DNA of 64,000 nucleotides from Bacteroidota bacterium (GTDB lineage Bacteria > Bacteroidota > Bacteroidia > AKYH767-A > OLB10), in contig JADJOH010000008.1 of the NCBI GenBank assembly GCA_016713925.1, positions 744,001 through 808,000 on the forward strand. The letters run 5' to 3'. A program made the translations under genes and the position numbers. Below the pieces are notes generated by a model. It searched no databases. It was not told the DNA's origin and saw only the letters and a program-made list of their open reading frames with translations. This document shows, piece after piece, positions 10,002 to 19,021 of the stretch (its first letter is position 1; the number at the start of each line of letters is the position of its first letter).

Positions 10002-11081
10002 CTAATCGTTATTTCCTTTGATGATGGTGTTCCATTCAAAAATATCCGGAGTATCACCGGTTCTTAATGCGGTCATTTTTTTTTGCAAACGAACACATAA
10101 ACTGTTTCCATCAGTTACAGGGATTTCAATAATTTTTCCTTTTACTCCGATGGTGGAGATGGCTGCTGTCACCGCCGCGGTACCCGCACCAAATGCTTCC
10201 TGTAGTTTTCCGGATTGATGTGCAGCGAGGAGTTCACCGGCAGCTATTTTACGTTCTTCAACAATTACTCCTTCGTGTTTAGCAAGCGCAATAATAGCAT
10301 CACGCGTTACTCCTGCTAAAATAGTTTCAGAAAGAGGTGGAGTGATGAGTTTATCATTGATCAGGAAAAACACATTCATTGTTCCTGATTCTTCGATGTT
10401 TAGTTCATCAGATAGGTCGGTCCATAAGACCTGATCAAAGCCTTGCTCCCGTGCTATTTTAGTGGCATAAAAAGATCCTCCATAATTACCGGCGCACTTC
10501 GCAGTTCCCGTTCCACCTTTTCCGGCGCGACTATAATGGTCTTCAATTTTTACGCGAATAGGTTTAGGGTAAAATGGAGGAACAGGACCGGTCATGATGA
10601 CGAATAAATACTCTTCAGAAATCTTCACTCCAAAACGTTCTTCCGTAGCAAAGAGCAATGGACGAATATACAATGAACTTCCCTCCGAATCCGGAACAAA
10701 TTGTTGATCCAGTTGAATCAACTGTTTTAATCCCTCCTCAAAGAGTGAATAGGGGAGTTCAGGCATGCACATTCTGTTCAACGTCCGCTGCAGTCGCTCA
10801 AAATGTTTTTGAATTCTGAAAATTGAAATCTTTCCATCCTTCATGCGGAAGGCTTTCATGCCTTCAAAAACACTTTGCCCATAATGCAGTGCGAGCATGT
10901 TGGGAGATAGTTGCAAAGGACCATAAGGTACTATTTCTCCCTGACTCCATTGCCCATTGCTGTATTTTGCAACCAGCATATGATCAGACATGTATTTTCC
11001 AAATTCTAATTTTCCAAAATCAATAGCCGCAATTCTGCTTTCCTTAATTTTTTGAACCGGGATTTTATGTATTGTCGCCAT
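10002..11081 (-). CDS. ilvE: Branched-chain amino acid aminotransferase
   Basis: A fold-type IV PLP enzyme that transfers the amino group between glutamate and the 2-keto acids of leucine, isoleucine and valine, in the cytoplasm. I choose the ATG at 11081 (MATIHK) over the upstream TTG at 11111; it gives 359 residues, normal for bacterial BCAT of the long (BCAT_II-like) class. The family motif GTAKCAGNYGGS is present and its lysine (residue 195) is the expected Schiff-base residue. HYGQSVFEGMKAF and the ESGTMN phosphate-binding segment are also intact. It stands alone, transcribed towards the shared terminator at 9876-9915. No attenuator or leader peptide is evident upstream. Confidence 0.95.
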   Translation of the reverse strand: MATIHKIPVQKIKESRIAAIDFGKLEFGKYMSDHMLVAKYSNGQWSQGEIVPYGPLQLSPNMLALHYGQSVFEGMKAFRMKDGKISIFRIQKHFERLQRTLNRMCMPELPYSLFEEGLKQLIQLDQQFVPDSEGSSLYIRPLLFATEERFGVKISEEYLFVIMTGPVPPFYPKPIRVKIEDHYSRAGKGGTGTAKCAGNYGGSFYATKIAREQGFDQVLWTDLSDELNIEESGTMNVFFLINDKLITPPLSETILAGVTRDAIIALAKHEGVIVEERKIAAGELLAAHQSGKLQEAFGAGTAAVTAAISTIGVKGKIIEIPVTDGNSLCVRLQKKMTALRTGDTPDIFEWNTIIKGNND

Positions 11082-11289
11082 ATTTTCGTTTTGGCTGTTC
11101 AAGCCGTCCAACGATTGTTTTATTATTGATTAAATTACTCTTTTCTTACACCAATTTGCTACTGCAACCTTACCGTCATAGATAAATGTCTCTTCCTCTG
11201 CCCATCCCCCACACACCTAAACAAAAATCCCAAACAACCTGACTCCTCTATTGTCACAGAACACCTCTGATTTTGTACTCGTAATTCCT

Positions 11290-11335
11290 AATTCTGAATT
11301 CTGAATTCTGAATTCTGAATTCAGCCGGCCGGTTC
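11290..11335. repeat. AATTCTG heptamer array abutting a stop codon
   Basis: Four perfect tandem AATTCTG heptamers (11290-11317) are followed by AATTCAG and a GCCGGCCGG palindrome, ending at the stop codon of the minus-strand gene at 11336. Related units occur at 18953-19004 and 43088-43180. Confidence 0.85.
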
Positions 11336-12025
11336 TCAATTCTTTACCACCTTCAATCCCTTTTCACCCTCTACATTGATAAAGTAAACCCCGGCAGGTA
11401 AGTGCCCCGTATCCACCCTGTTCATTCCCGGAACAAGTTGAACGTTCAACACCGTGCGCCCGGAAATATCACTCATCTGAGCAGCGGATTCAAAACGACT
11501 CACAACTATTAATTCATTAGTAAATGGATTAGGGTAAGGGCGAATGCTTGTGTAGTTATTTGGTTGTTGAATTCCGGTGACCAGTACAGGCTTCACGCGA
11601 AACACGCCAATGTCTTCATTAACAGCCGAGCTAAAAACTATAGTTCCCGTCATCATAATTCTTCCATCATTCATCACCGCCATGCCGTTGCCTTCTTCAT
11701 CAATATTTCCGGCTAACACCGGTTGCGAGACAAATCCAATGGTATTAAAGCTAAGATCAATAGTGCCTCCGGTATCGATTCTGGTGATCATAAAATTATT
11801 GGCCTGTGCCGTGTCGAGGTTGAATCCTCCCAATACAATTTTATAGTCATTTTGGATATGCATGGACGTTATAGTGCTCGCAGCGCCCCCAATGTTGAAA
11901 GTGTATTTACCGTTGAATCCATAATTATTATCAGGTGCACCTGTAGGCAGGAATCGGGCAGTGGCGATATTGCTATTGCTGGTGTTGAGTTTTCCGGCAA
12001 TTACTATGCGACCCTGAATTATCAA
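11336..12025 (-). CDS. C-terminal part of frameshifted delta-60 repeat T9SS protein
   Basis: This is the back half of the gene that begins at 12905. It contains the last delta-60 type repeats (FLPTGAPDNNYGF, TRIDTGGTIDLSF) and a type A T9SS sorting domain at the end (PYPNPF, then SDISGRTV and LPAGVYFINV). The frame joins the upstream half if one G is removed from the GGG (CCC on the plus strand) at 12012-12014, giving NSGRIVIAGKL. The TTG where this frame opens is not a credible independent start and there is no signal peptide. The stop TGA sits directly at the edge of the AATTCTG repeat array. Confidence 0.85.
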   Translation of the reverse strand: MIIQGRIVIAGKLNTSNSNIATARFLPTGAPDNNYGFNGKYTFNIGGAASTITSMHIQNDYKIVLGGFNLDTAQANNFMITRIDTGGTIDLSFNTIGFVSQPVLAGNIDEEGNGMAVMNDGRIMMTGTIVFSSAVNEDIGVFRVKPVLVTGIQQPNNYTSIRPYPNPFTNELIVVSRFESAAQMSDISGRTVLNVQLVPGMNRVDTGHLPAGVYFINVEGEKGLKVVKN

Positions 12026-12905
12026 TATCCATGTCGCCCATGTCAGAGCTCAGTTGGAATGCAATGTTTATTGTTCCGGTAGTATTGAAGGTAAGGTCAA
12101 GAGTTCCGGTGGTATCAAATCGCAAGAGATACATATTGGCGCCTGCATTCCCTCCTAAAACTATTTTCCCGTCATTCTGAATTTTAATACTGCGTCCGTA
12201 TTCGGCTAATCCACTTGGATTAAATAATTTTTTTCCATCAGTATCAAACGATGAGTCGAGTTGTCCGTTCACATTTATTTTTACAACGGCGAAGTCATTG
12301 TCCAATGGAGATGTACCTGTACGCGTGACACCTGCTGCATAAATATTGCCATTGGCATCGATGTCCAGGGCGTTCGCCTGATCAGGTTGTGTATTGCTGC
12401 CGAGCATATCGATGAAAACAACACCCGTACTATTGAACGTAGTGTCTAAATAGCCATTGGTGTCCAGGCGGCAAATCATCATATCCTGGCTCGCTCCTCC
12501 CGTTGCCCTTCCCGAGTTAACTACAACAATTTTACCATCAGGTGCAATTTTCACTTTGGGTGTCATTCCGCCAATCGATTGTTGATTGCCCATCGAAACA
12601 AAACAATTTCCATCCGAATTGAATGTAGTGTCAAAATCACCGTCTGTCAGGAGACGGGTTATGCAAAGTTCAAAAGATCCGGTTGCAGGATTTTTACTGA
12701 GACCGGTCATTACTAATTTTTCATCGGGTTGTAATGCACATCCGTAGGAACGATCAATATTGTTGAAGTAAATAAAGCTCTTCAATCCATTGACATCAAA
12801 AGTGGAGTCAGGGACATAATTGTATGTTTGTGCAGTAGTGGAAGTCGTAATTCCCAGTAATACTACCAGAAAGAGGAAGACTTGAATAGGGTGGATGTTT
12901 TTCAT
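11973..12905 (-). CDS. N-terminal part of frameshifted delta-60 repeat T9SS protein
   Basis: I place the start at 12905 (MKNIHPIQ), where a signal peptide begins (hydrophobic core VFLFLVVLLGI, cleavage after TTAQ). The open frame upstream of it is non-coding. The body consists of delta-60 (DUF5122-type) repeats of about 50-60 residues with the pattern L-x-P-D-G-K-I-x-V followed by DTTFNSDG or DLTFNTTG, a family predicted to fold as a beta-propeller. The frame breaks near 12012 and ends in an unrelated tail (SHSNCRKTQHQQ). The intact gene would be about 520 residues with a T9SS tail. Function unknown; probably a surface or secreted protein. The break is a single base in a G run. Confidence 0.85.
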   Translation of the reverse strand: MKNIHPIQVFLFLVVLLGITTSTTAQTYNYVPDSTFDVNGLKSFIYFNNIDRSYGCALQPDEKLVMTGLSKNPATGSFELCITRLLTDGDFDTTFNSDGNCFVSMGNQQSIGGMTPKVKIAPDGKIVVVNSGRATGGASQDMMICRLDTNGYLDTTFNSTGVVFIDMLGSNTQPDQANALDIDANGNIYAAGVTRTGTSPLDNDFAVVKINVNGQLDSSFDTDGKKLFNPSGLAEYGRSIKIQNDGKIVLGGNAGANMYLLRFDTTGTLDLTFNTTGTINIAFQLSSDMGDMDIDNSGSHSNCRKTQHQQ

Positions 12906-13052
12906 TGCGTGGTTTTGTATTGGACGACAAAGTAAGGAAAATTTTACCGTTGGGGAGGAAGGATGAGGTAAATAATTTAACTTCAAATTGTTAACTAGGC
13001 ATATGCGATGGCATGATGTGCTTCACCCAAGTGTTGGCTAGCTTCATTTATA

Positions 13053-13094
13053 AAAAAATGCCCACCGGACTTTTTAGTAAGGTGGGCATTTTTT
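13053..13094. terminator. Bidirectional intrinsic terminator
   Basis: Perfect inverted repeat AAAAAATGCCCACC / GGTGGGCATTTTTT with arms at 13053-13066 and 13081-13094 and a 14-nt loop. It lies about 110 bp after the stop of the minus-strand gene ending at 13205, which it should terminate. It has U-tracts on both strands. Confidence 0.9.
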
Positions 13095-13204
13095 AGAAAG
13101 CTAAATGATGGGTTTTCAACAATTATTCAAGGCGCCATACAAATGAATAGCACACTTTAAAACAATTAATTTCAACTTCTGTTTTACCCTAAGGTAGAAT
13201 TGAA

Positions 13205-16200
13205 TTATTGAATACCAATCTTTGCAACTCCTGTTCCACTTTCGCTGAGGACACGTATGAAATACAATTGATGTGTAATATTTCCCAGGTCGATCTCAGT
13301 TTGATAATTCTTTCCGTTAGCCATGTCTTCTTTTTTGAAAACTATTTTTCCTTGTACATCATACACCTCTATGTTCATCTTACCACTTACTCCCGATACC
13401 TGAATAGTAAATTTTCCATTGTTAGGATTCGGCATGATGTGGAGTCCTATAGCAGAGACGTTCTCGTTTATGCTTGAAATTTGGAAGATGGTTTTGGTGG
13501 CCACATCATCGGATGCATTCGCATCGTCGCCGGCAGTAACGAGTGCGTGCAGCGTATAATCGTTCTGTACTGACATATCTGCAGTTTGCGAGAAGGTATG
13601 TTCTATACTGTCACCCGGTTGGAGTGTAATAAATAAAGTATCGGTTTGTAAGCGGATGCCATTGAGAAAATAACTGAAGCGCGGGTTTGTCATCGGGATT
13701 GAACCATTGTTTTTAACGATGGCTTTTACAATTTCGTTGGCACTTAAAGTGGGTGCACCTACGGGAGAGGTGATCCGGGTAGCCGTTGCATTCGTGAAAT
13801 CACTGAAGCCTTGTGCCGAATCACTGCTTTCGATTAGGTAAGCGTGTATGCGGTAGTAAGGTTCGGTATGGCTGGATCCATTGTAGCCGGTATTGAGCAG
13901 ATTGGTGTAGGTCTGTAGCGTGTATCCGATAGTTGCAGTGCTGCCCGGAGTAACATTTCCGGTGAGATTGTTAACGATTGGTGTTACGCCTTGTCCCGGG
14001 CACCATCCTGCTCGTGATAAGGTCCACGTACCACTTTGGTTGGCACAGGTGTTGGAGCCACAGTTCGATTTCCAGAGCAGATGGGAGAAGGCATTTGAAC
14101 CATTTACATTCAGCTGATGTGTCATCTGACTGAATTCAGCGGCATTGAGTGTGTTTCCTTGTCCATGTCCCGATAGTGTCATGCGGGTCGAAACGGTGTT
14201 GCTCTTTGCATCAACAGGTATCGTGATAGTAGGAAGTGTATACGGAATGTTAGGATCACCATAGATATGATAATCGGAATTCCATAATGGTGTTATTTTC
14301 TGGAAGGGATTCGCAGTCGGTGCAGCGATGAATTCAAAAGTTACGGTAAGCATCCAACCAGACGGTCCCCAAACCTGAATGAAGGACTGGAGTTTTTGTT
14401 TGCCGGTCAGTAATGTTTTGAAATCTGTGACATCAATATCCCAGGGGCCACAGGCTTTACCATAAGGCGTAACAAATCGGCCAAGTTCGTATTCGCGTCC
14501 TTCTTTAAAGAGCGATATTTTTCCCGCCTGATCCCATGGATCGCATCCGGTCACCGGACAAGCGACAGAGACATGCATAATGATCTGACTCCAGTTTTCC
14601 GGTCCTTCAGGAAATAGTACATCACGGAAATGCGTTTGTCCATTGCCGGCAAAATCATGCTGTACCCCGTTGAAGGCAACGAGAATATTTCCGGCAGTTG
14701 GTTTTGTTAAAGTAGCTACTGCAGAGTCGTTGCGGATATCCATATCGTTAGTGAAGGCGCTTCGAACGGCAATGTTGGCAGAAGTCAATGCCGACAAATC
14801 TTCCACTTTATTAAAGTTCAAGGTGTAAATTTCGTTAACTTGTAAGGTGGTCAGGATGGTGTCGGTATAAGAAGCGCCATTGTTAATACTGTAAGAGACG
14901 GGAATTCCGCTGACAGCATTGAACCCGGTATTTTTCACTTTTACTTTAACCCGGCTTGCCCCGGAAAACGCATTCAGGTTATTCGGCGATTCTAACCCTA
15001 AAACCGTTATGTCATTCAATAATTGTTCATATCCGCTTACCCAGGCATTCGCCAAAACGAAATTATTTAATGTCCCGTTGTTAGAACCGGAAGTGGCATC
15101 GTTGACAGTTGAATTGCCCAGACCTTCGTCTAATTTATAGTAGGCGGCAAGTCCGGGTTCTGTACCGGCGAAAGAGGTCGCCATATTGCTTTGAATATCA
15201 TTTTGAGAACGGGCAATGTTCCAGATGCGGATTTCATCCATTCTTCCGTTGAATGTTCTTCCGCTCCATGTCGGACTTTCTCCAATTAATAAATCAGTCG
15301 GTGAAACGGAGAGTGCAGCAGCAGGGGTGCGCGCGATCATTTCTCCGTTGATGTATAGGATGACATAGCTGCCATCGAATACGCCGGCAATATGATACCA
15401 TCTGTTCGTCAGCATTACAGAGGGTGAGGCAGCCGATTTCCAGGAGCCGTTATCTGAAATCATAAATTCGATGCTACCGTTCTTCCCGCAACGAAGTACA
15501 TATCCGCGGTTGGGCGCATCAATGTCTTTGGCAATGATGGAACCATCCGCGATACTATTGCGCCAGGTGGTGGCGTTAATCCAGGCTTCAACTGTGATAG
15601 CAGTTGTTGGATTTAGTGCTGCGGCATCAGCAATGGTAATTCTATCATCAAGTCCGTCGAAGTTTATACCGAAATTAGTTCCCACCGCGAAATTGCTGAC
15701 TGTTTTTACCAGCGTATCATTGCTGGCAGATACATCACCTGCGAGACCGGTATAGGTTTTAAAGGAGTAGTTTTGATAGGAGGAGAGGTCAGCTGTTTGA
15801 GTAAAGGTATACGTGTATGTTCCGAAAGGTGGAACAGGGTTGCTGACAGTTTCTGTGACCGGAGTATTGTTTCCAATCTGATAGCTCACAGGAAAACCAC
15901 TGATAGGGTTGGTGCTATAGTTAGTGATGGATACACTCACTTGTTCCGCGTTGGTAAGATTGAAATTTGAAACAGGTGCTACCAATGCTCCTGCACCGAT
16001 ATCCGGACTGCTTAATGTACAATTATAATCACCGCTTACCCATACTGATCCGATGGATGCATTGATGAGTGTTCCGTTGTTACCACCTGCAACTGAATTG
16101 ACCGCTGTAATTGTTCCATTGGTAGCATCGAGTTTCCAGTATCCGGCGAGTCCGGGTTCCGTTCCTGTAAGAGACGAACAAATGGTGCTCGTAATCTCAC

Positions 16201-16750
16201 TCTGCGTGCGTCCGTAATTCCAGAACCGTACTTCGTCGATGCGGCCGCTGAAAGATCTGCCTGTCCATCCCGGTGATTCTCCTATGTTGAGGTTGCCTGT
16301 TGATGGTATCATCCCTCCGCTTACAATGGTCAATCCTCTCAATACTCCATTGATGTAGATCATCACCGAATCTCCGGAATATACTCCGGCAAGATGATAC
16401 CATGTGCCGGTTTGCATAATGGGTGCAGAGGTAGCCGTTACCCAGTTGCCGGCAATACTGAGGTTGAACTCTGCAGTGCCATTTTCCGCTGCTCGTAAAT
16501 CAAAGCCGTTGTTTTGTCCGACATTATTTCCGGTGCAGATTACGCTGCCCTTGTAAATAGGAGTCTTCCAGGCTGTGGCGTTGATCCATGCTTCTACAGT
16601 GACTGCTGAAGCACCTTGCAAAGAAGGATAGGAGGTGACTCTGACATAGTCATTGACTCCGTCGAGATTTAGATGATACTGTGCATTGACAGAACGGCCT
16701 GTAAAAATGAGTAGGAGCAGGAGTAGATGTCGAAAGTAGAACTTTTTCAT
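13205..16750 (-). CDS. Secreted PNGase F-like glycoamidase fused to two LamG domains, T9SS-sorted
   Basis: The start at 16750 (MKKFYFRH) gives a signal peptide cleaved before QYHLNLDG; 1,181 residues. Order: LamG (about 25-230), CARDB-like (250-345), LamG (360-560), CARDB-like (590-685), a peptide-N-glycosidase F two-domain unit (about 687-973), a CARDB-like linker, and a type A T9SS domain (1100-1181, MPNPNNGKF). The PNGase F match is strong: CDPWD, GRFVTPYG, DVTDF-LLTG and RAGWCPG. Compared with the Elizabethkingia enzyme, Asp60 corresponds to Asp740 and Glu206 to Glu872, but Glu118 is replaced by Gln792, and the cysteines flanking Glu206 are absent. The family removes N-glycans from glycoproteins. 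Here it would act outside the cell or on its surface, with the LamG domains binding glycans; the Gln change makes full activity uncertain. It lies 31 bp downstream of another LamG gene, probably one operon. Confidence 0.85.
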   Translation of the reverse strand: MKKFYFRHLLLLLLIFTGRSVNAQYHLNLDGVNDYVRVTSYPSLQGASAVTVEAWINATAWKTPIYKGSVICTGNNVGQNNGFDLRAAENGTAEFNLSIAGNWVTATSAPIMQTGTWYHLAGVYSGDSVMIYINGVLRGLTIVSGGMIPSTGNLNIGESPGWTGRSFSGRIDEVRFWNYGRTQSEITSTICSSLTGTEPGLAGYWKLDATNGTITAVNSVAGGNNGTLINASIGSVWVSGDYNCTLSSPDIGAGALVAPVSNFNLTNAEQVSVSITNYSTNPISGFPVSYQIGNNTPVTETVSNPVPPFGTYTYTFTQTADLSSYQNYSFKTYTGLAGDVSASNDTLVKTVSNFAVGTNFGINFDGLDDRITIADAAALNPTTAITVEAWINATTWRNSIADGSIIAKDIDAPNRGYVLRCGKNGSIEFMISDNGSWKSAASPSVMLTNRWYHIAGVFDGSYVILYINGEMIARTPAAALSVSPTDLLIGESPTWSGRTFNGRMDEIRIWNIARSQNDIQSNMATSFAGTEPGLAAYYKLDEGLGNSTVNDATSGSNNGTLNNFVLANAWVSGYEQLLNDITVLGLESPNNLNAFSGASRVKVKVKNTGFNAVSGIPVSYSINNGASYTDTILTTLQVNEIYTLNFNKVEDLSALTSANIAVRSAFTNDMDIRNDSAVATLTKPTAGNILVAFNGVQHDFAGNGQTHFRDVLFPEGPENWSQIIMHVSVACPVTGCDPWDQAGKISLFKEGREYELGRFVTPYGKACGPWDIDVTDFKTLLTGKQKLQSFIQVWGPSGWMLTVTFEFIAAPTANPFQKITPLWNSDYHIYGDPNIPYTLPTITIPVDAKSNTVSTRMTLSGHGQGNTLNAAEFSQMTHQLNVNGSNAFSHLLWKSNCGSNTCANQSGTWTLSRAGWCPGQGVTPIVNNLTGNVTPGSTATIGYTLQTYTNLLNTGYNGSSHTEPYYRIHAYLIESSDSAQGFSDFTNATATRITSPVGAPTLSANEIVKAIVKNNGSIPMTNPRFSYFLNGIRLQTDTLFITLQPGDSIEHTFSQTADMSVQNDYTLHALVTAGDDANASDDVATKTIFQISSINENVSAIGLHIMPNPNNGKFTIQVSGVSGKMNIEVYDVQGKIVFKKEDMANGKNYQTEIDLGNITHQLYFIRVLSESGTGVAKIGIQ

Positions 16751-16781
16751 TGTATGGTGGTGGTGTTGAGTGTCGAGGTTA

Positions 16782-18269
16782 TTATTTTTGAATGATGAAT
16801 TGTTTTGTTGTGGATTCACGGTCTTTAGTGATTTTCAAAAAGTAGCTGCCATTTTCGAGCGTGCTCACATCAAAATACTGTTGTAATTCGATTCCTTTCC
16901 ATTGCATCACTTGTTTCCCTACTGCATCGAGAACCTGCAACTCAGCTCCGGCAATATTGGTAATGGTAATGCTGTGTTGTGCCGGATTTGGTAAAAGAGA
17001 AATGAGTTTACTCCATTCCGGTGTTGCTGGAACAGCAGCAATAGCAGTACTTCCTACGCCGATGCAATAGTATTTATTTTCAAGGTTGATCCCGGTAAAT
17101 TTTACCACCGTTCCACCGGCAAGCAATGTGCTCGCTGCAGCCACCGGTGTAAATAGCTGATTGGTCGAATCACGTGACAGTAAGGTGTAGTTCTGTACCG
17201 CTAAATTTTTCTCGAGTGAATCACCACCTGCAGCGGCGGTTGATAGATTAAAATATAAATCAGCACCAATATTGCCTCCTTTTTTGAAATACCATTCACG
17301 ACTCGTGCGCTCAAAATCGATCGGAGCAGTAGCGGGAAGGAAGGAAGTGGAGATCCCGGAAGAATCATTGTGGCCGTAAACCGCATAATCAAATGCTTTT
17401 GGTTGAATATTGGCAATGATGTTGAGTCCGTTGGTAGTAGTGGCATAGTTGTATAACGTTGCATCCTTACCGAACCAGACGGCTGCTACATCCAGCATAG
17501 CATAAAGTGGTCCATCGCCTACAGCTGCGTAGGAGGGTGACCAGGACCAATAAGCAGCAGTAGGACTGATCGTACCATTGTTTCCATTACCGGAAATATC
17601 AGGAAGATTTCCACCGGCGCTTTGGTTAAAATCATAGTAAGCGACTAAACCGGGTTCATTACCTTGCAATTGTTTATGCATGGTGGATTTAATATCATCC
17701 TGTGTACGCACCACACTCCATAAACGCACTTCATCAATTTGTCCGAAGCTTTGGAAGTTGGTGAGATCCCAGGGAGCAATACCAATAATAAAGGGATTGC
17801 TGCTGGAAGCGATGGCATTTCCGGTTAATGGTAGTCCGCCTACCTGTTCTCCATTCACATAGCAAAGCATCTGCCCCCCTGACCCGAAAGTGGTGGCGAA
17901 ATGTACCCAGGCAGAATCAACAGGGGTGCTTCCCGCCTGAATAGTATTCAACGCAGGATTCCAGATCTCGGAATAGTTTTGTCCGAGTTGCATCCCCATT
18001 ACATATCCATTATCAAATGCAGGAGTTACTTTTCCCATGATCTTCTGATTCCAGGTGGAGTTGTACATGCGTACCCACACTTCCATCGTCAATTCATTAC
18101 CTGTATTCAAGATATTGTTGGTTCCGCAATTGAAATACACAGGAGGTTGTGTTCCCGCATTCCAACTCGGATAATCTATGTAAAAGCTGTTGCCGGCCGG
18201 GGTTTGCCCATGACTATTGGTTAAAATAAAGATAAATAACAGGAGAAGAGGGGTGAATTTGAGTTTCAT
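16782..18269 (-). CDS. Secreted LamG-domain protein with T9SS sorting domain
   Basis: 495 residues from a clear signal peptide (MKLKFTPLLLLFIFILTNSHGQ). A single LamG (concanavalin A-like) domain occupies about residues 25-230 with the usual ending EPGLVAYYDFNQ. A beta-rich region follows (about 250-400), with YYCIG near 395. A type A T9SS tail sits at about 415-495 (LLPNPAQHSITI, then ENGSYFLKI). No catalytic motif was recognised; LamG domains of this type usually bind carbohydrates. It precedes the PNGase F-like gene by 31 bp and shares its LamG type, so co-transcription and a joint role in glycan binding or release are plausible. Confidence 0.85.
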   Translation of the reverse strand: MKLKFTPLLLLFIFILTNSHGQTPAGNSFYIDYPSWNAGTQPPVYFNCGTNNILNTGNELTMEVWVRMYNSTWNQKIMGKVTPAFDNGYVMGMQLGQNYSEIWNPALNTIQAGSTPVDSAWVHFATTFGSGGQMLCYVNGEQVGGLPLTGNAIASSSNPFIIGIAPWDLTNFQSFGQIDEVRLWSVVRTQDDIKSTMHKQLQGNEPGLVAYYDFNQSAGGNLPDISGNGNNGTISPTAAYWSWSPSYAAVGDGPLYAMLDVAAVWFGKDATLYNYATTTNGLNIIANIQPKAFDYAVYGHNDSSGISTSFLPATAPIDFERTSREWYFKKGGNIGADLYFNLSTAAAGGDSLEKNLAVQNYTLLSRDSTNQLFTPVAAASTLLAGGTVVKFTGINLENKYYCIGVGSTAIAAVPATPEWSKLISLLPNPAQHSITITNIAGAELQVLDAVGKQVMQWKGIELQQYFDVSTLENGSYFLKITKDRESTTKQFIIQK

Positions 18270-18572
18270 AAGCGATGAACAGACTTTAAGTGTTTTTGGA
18301 TAGAGATGCTTAGGAGCGTTTTGAAGTTAGGGCAGAGAGTTATAGTTCGAAGATAGTTAAATTATATTGCAATTCGTATAATGTTATTTTTATTGAATCG
18401 TGAGAACATTTACTTGATACTGAAGGTGATGATTTAGTGGAATCCGTGGTTCAAGTAAATATTTACTTCGAGTGGTTAAGTTTTTATTCGCGGGATTGAA
18501 TTGTTTTTGATTAGCATCAAACAGTAGTTTACATGTTCCTCAATTACATTTATTGAATTATGAATTATTATC
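18270..18572. other. Intergenic region, promoter side of the LamG operon
   Basis: About 300 bp, strongly AT-rich, between the LamG operon (reading left) and the end of ytxJ (also reading left). It must hold the LamG operon promoter and the ytxJ 3' end. I see no clear hairpin, repeat or open frame. Confidence 0.5.
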
Positions 18573-18908
18573 TTATAAATATTTTACAATTTTCCCGGGT
18601 TGAATAGAATGATGTGAATCACGATACACTACTTTTTTATCTTTTATCACGATGATTTGTGGCGATTGATGGGTCACGTCGAGTTCACTCGAAATAAAAT
18701 TTGAAACGTCACGAAAACGCAATAAATCTAAATAATTAAATTCAGCTTTTTCTGCCAGTAGATTTGATCCTTCCGCTAACCTTTCTTTAGCATAGGCACT
18801 GATTCCACAACTATGGCTGTCTTTAAAAATAATTTGGGTTTTTAGAGTAGAAGCATTAATAATATTTCTAACATCCTCTTCACTTGTAATCGTTTTCCAG
18901 TTCTTCAT
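18573..18908 (-). CDS. ytxJ: Bacillithiol system redox protein YtxJ (monothiol bacilliredoxin)
   Basis: A 111-residue thioredoxin-fold protein of the YtxJ (DUF2847) family. The active-site segment FKDSHSCGISAYA carries the single cysteine (Cys34) typical of this family, which is thought to remove bacillithiol from protein thiols after oxidative stress. The cis-Pro equivalent lies in THQSPQIIVI. Length and motif spacing are normal. It is followed by a repeat-rich gap and has no obvious operon partner. Its presence suggests that this organism makes bacillithiol; the biosynthesis genes are not in the window. Confidence 0.85.
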   Translation of the reverse strand: MKNWKTITSEEDVRNIINASTLKTQIIFKDSHSCGISAYAKERLAEGSNLLAEKAEFNYLDLLRFRDVSNFISSELDVTHQSPQIIVIKDKKVVYRDSHHSIQPGKIVKYL

Positions 18909-18952
18909 AACGTCGTATAATTCATATTTATAATTCTCATTCCTCTATCCAC

Positions 18953-19021
18953 AATTCTGAATTCTGAACCTGCCTGCCGTCAGGCAGGTTCAGAATTCAG
19001 AATTTGCCGGCAGGCAGGTTC
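18953..19021. repeat. 24-bp perfect inverted repeat and CCTGCCTGCC palindrome abutting a stop codon
   Basis: Arms at 18953-18976 and 18981-19004 are exact complements with a 4-nt loop and combine two AATTCTG units with CCTGCCTG. A second GCCGGCAGGCAGG unit follows, up to the stop codon of the susD-like gene at 19022. The structure could act as a terminator or mRNA 3' stabiliser, but it resembles the dispersed repeats at 11290, 25795 and 43088. Confidence 0.9.
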
